The notes beneath the pieces were generated by a model. It had not been told where the DNA came from and searched no databases. It saw only the letters and a list, made by a program, of their open reading frames with translations. The position numbers and the translations under genes are program-made. Below, one piece after another: positions 13,762-14,164 of a DNA stretch of 14,164 bases; position 1 is the first letter of the stretch, and each line of letters opens with the position of its first letter. Source of the stretch: Motiliproteus sp048265065 (GTDB taxonomy: Bacteria > Pseudomonadota > Gammaproteobacteria > Pseudomonadales > Balneatricaceae). The stretch spans positions 1 through 14,164 of the forward strand of contig JBLXCH010000083.1 of assembly GCA_048265065.1 (NCBI GenBank), written 5' to 3'.

Positions 13762-13796
13762 TAGTACACGTTGGTAGTACACGCTTCTAGTGCACG
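13762..13796 (+). repeat. Right array of three 13-bp iterons (likely integrase arm sites)
   Basis: TAGTACACG (13762), TAGTACACG (13775) and TAGTGCACG (13788) start 13 bp apart. The array matches the left one at 205-239 in period, orientation and most linker bases. It lies just upstream of the integrase start and about 60 bp inside the attR core, so it probably serves both as recombination arm site and as operator of the integrase gene. Confidence 0.7.
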
Positions 13797-13858
13797 GGGC
13801 CTTTTAAAGTCAACAAAATCAACATACTCAATGGATTGAAGTCTATTCGACTTAGGCT

Positions 13859-13876
13859 CCTACCGCCCCAGCCAAG
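13859..13876 (+). repeat. attR: attR core: copy of the tRNA-Gln 3' end
   Basis: This is a perfect 18-bp match to 135-152, TCCTACCGCCCCAGCCAA, in the same orientation. The sequence before it is not tRNA-like, so this is only the 3' tail carried by the element, not a second tRNA. It marks the right end of the island. Confidence 0.9.
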
Positions 13877-13880
13877 ACAA

Positions 13881-13920
13881 ACCGCTTTGAGGTTTTTCCT
13901 CAAAGCGGTTTTCTTTTTTC
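13881..13920 (+). terminator. Strong intrinsic terminator, probably the original tRNA-Gln terminator
   Basis: AACCGCTTTGAGG and CCTCAAAGCGGTT form a perfect 13-bp stem with a TTTTT loop, followed by a T-rich tail. It begins five bases after the attR core, where the tRNA terminator would lie in the uninterrupted chromosome. It now has no gene directly upstream on the plus strand. Confidence 0.85.
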
Positions 13921-14081
13921 GGTCCCGCGATGTGCTGATAAATATATTTTATCACGTCCTCCTTTTAGAAATACGCGTGACACCCCTATATCCACACTGT
14001 AGCGTTTCCAGATGCTTGGCAGGTCATTCGGCTGTTTTCAGGCTTTGATCGCGCCATTTGGGTGACCTTGGGGGAAATAGT

Positions 14082-14164
14082 ATGTCGACGGGGGAACCTG
14101 AAAATCATGACGGGGCGCAACCATTGCTGCGCCCACGTGATATTGTCGTCCCCTTTCGCAAGCG
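14082..14164 (+). CDS. 5' end of an unrecognised host gene (partial)
   Basis: ATG 14082 follows GGGGGAA at a good distance and opens a frame running off the window end (27 codons). It begins MSTGEPENHDGAQPLLRPRD and continues IVVPFRK. Too little is visible to name a family. Its position outside attR makes it chromosomal, downstream of the original tRNA-Gln locus. Confidence 0.5.
   Translation, partial: MSTGEPENHDGAQPLLRPRDIVVPFRK

Larger units (their letters stand above)
135..13876. mobile_element. tRNA-Gln-integrated genomic island carrying type II CBASS
   Basis: The element is bounded by the 18-bp direct repeats and has a tyrosine integrase gene immediately inside the right end. It carries a defence operon, phage-type accessory genes (virion-like protein, Bro-N and Rha remnants, DUF3102), RNase HI and a serine recombinase. 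No capsid, terminase, portal, replication initiator, conjugation or relaxase gene is visible, so it is not a complete prophage or an integrative conjugative element. A satellite-like element, or a decayed prophage carrying defence cargo, would fit. No clear excisionase was recognised. Confidence 0.9.

Noticed and set aside
13859..13876. Possible second tRNA gene at the right end
   Set aside because: Only the last 18 bp match a tRNA; the upstream bases cannot form the other arms, so this is attR.

Overview
This window holds an integrated mobile island of about 13.7 kb sitting in a chromosomal tRNA-Gln gene. The intact tRNA is at 77-151. Its last 18 bp (135-152) are repeated perfectly at 13859-13876, next to a tyrosine integrase gene. 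A strong intrinsic terminator just past the right repeat (13881-13920) looks like the original tRNA terminator, pushed away by the insertion. Both ends also carry an array of three 13-bp iterons, probably integrase arm sites. Outside the island are only the tRNA with its likely promoter on the left, and the first 27 codons of an unrecognised host gene on the right. The host is probably a proteobacterium of moderate GC, perhaps alphaproteobacterial judging by the tRNA-Gln sequence. That is an inference, not a placement.

Right half (7989-12178, plus strand): a compact four-gene operon, capV - CD-NTase (DncV clade) - cap2 (E1/E2) - cap3 (JAB protease). This is a complete type II CBASS anti-phage system in the gene order of the Vibrio cholerae VSP-1 dncV operon. 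The key catalytic residues are visible in all four products, and the CD-NTase ends in Gly, as expected of a substrate for Cap2 conjugation. The integrase (minus strand) follows it convergently.

Left and middle (280-7615, mostly minus strand): a phage-flavoured accessory region. It has an operon of a ribbon-helix-helix-like protein, a small HEAGH zinc peptidase and a 590-residue protein resembling podovirus internal virion proteins; a zinc-ribbon protein; Rha and Bro-N remnants; RNase HI; a small serine recombinase with a good sigma70-type promoter; a small membrane protein; a DUF3102-type protein; and two unrecognised proteins next to the CBASS operon.

The CBASS system belongs to a known class. 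The least explained signal is a set of three 18-19 bp repeats (4752-4770, 4990-5008, 6889-6906). Read on the minus strand, they resemble promoters of T7/SP6/K11-class phage RNA polymerases and point in the direction of the minus-strand genes. The window encodes no such polymerase. One hypothesis is that these genes respond to the RNA polymerase of an infecting or co-resident T7-like phage; the alternative is a repressor operator. All statements rest on reading the sequence; no database searches were run.
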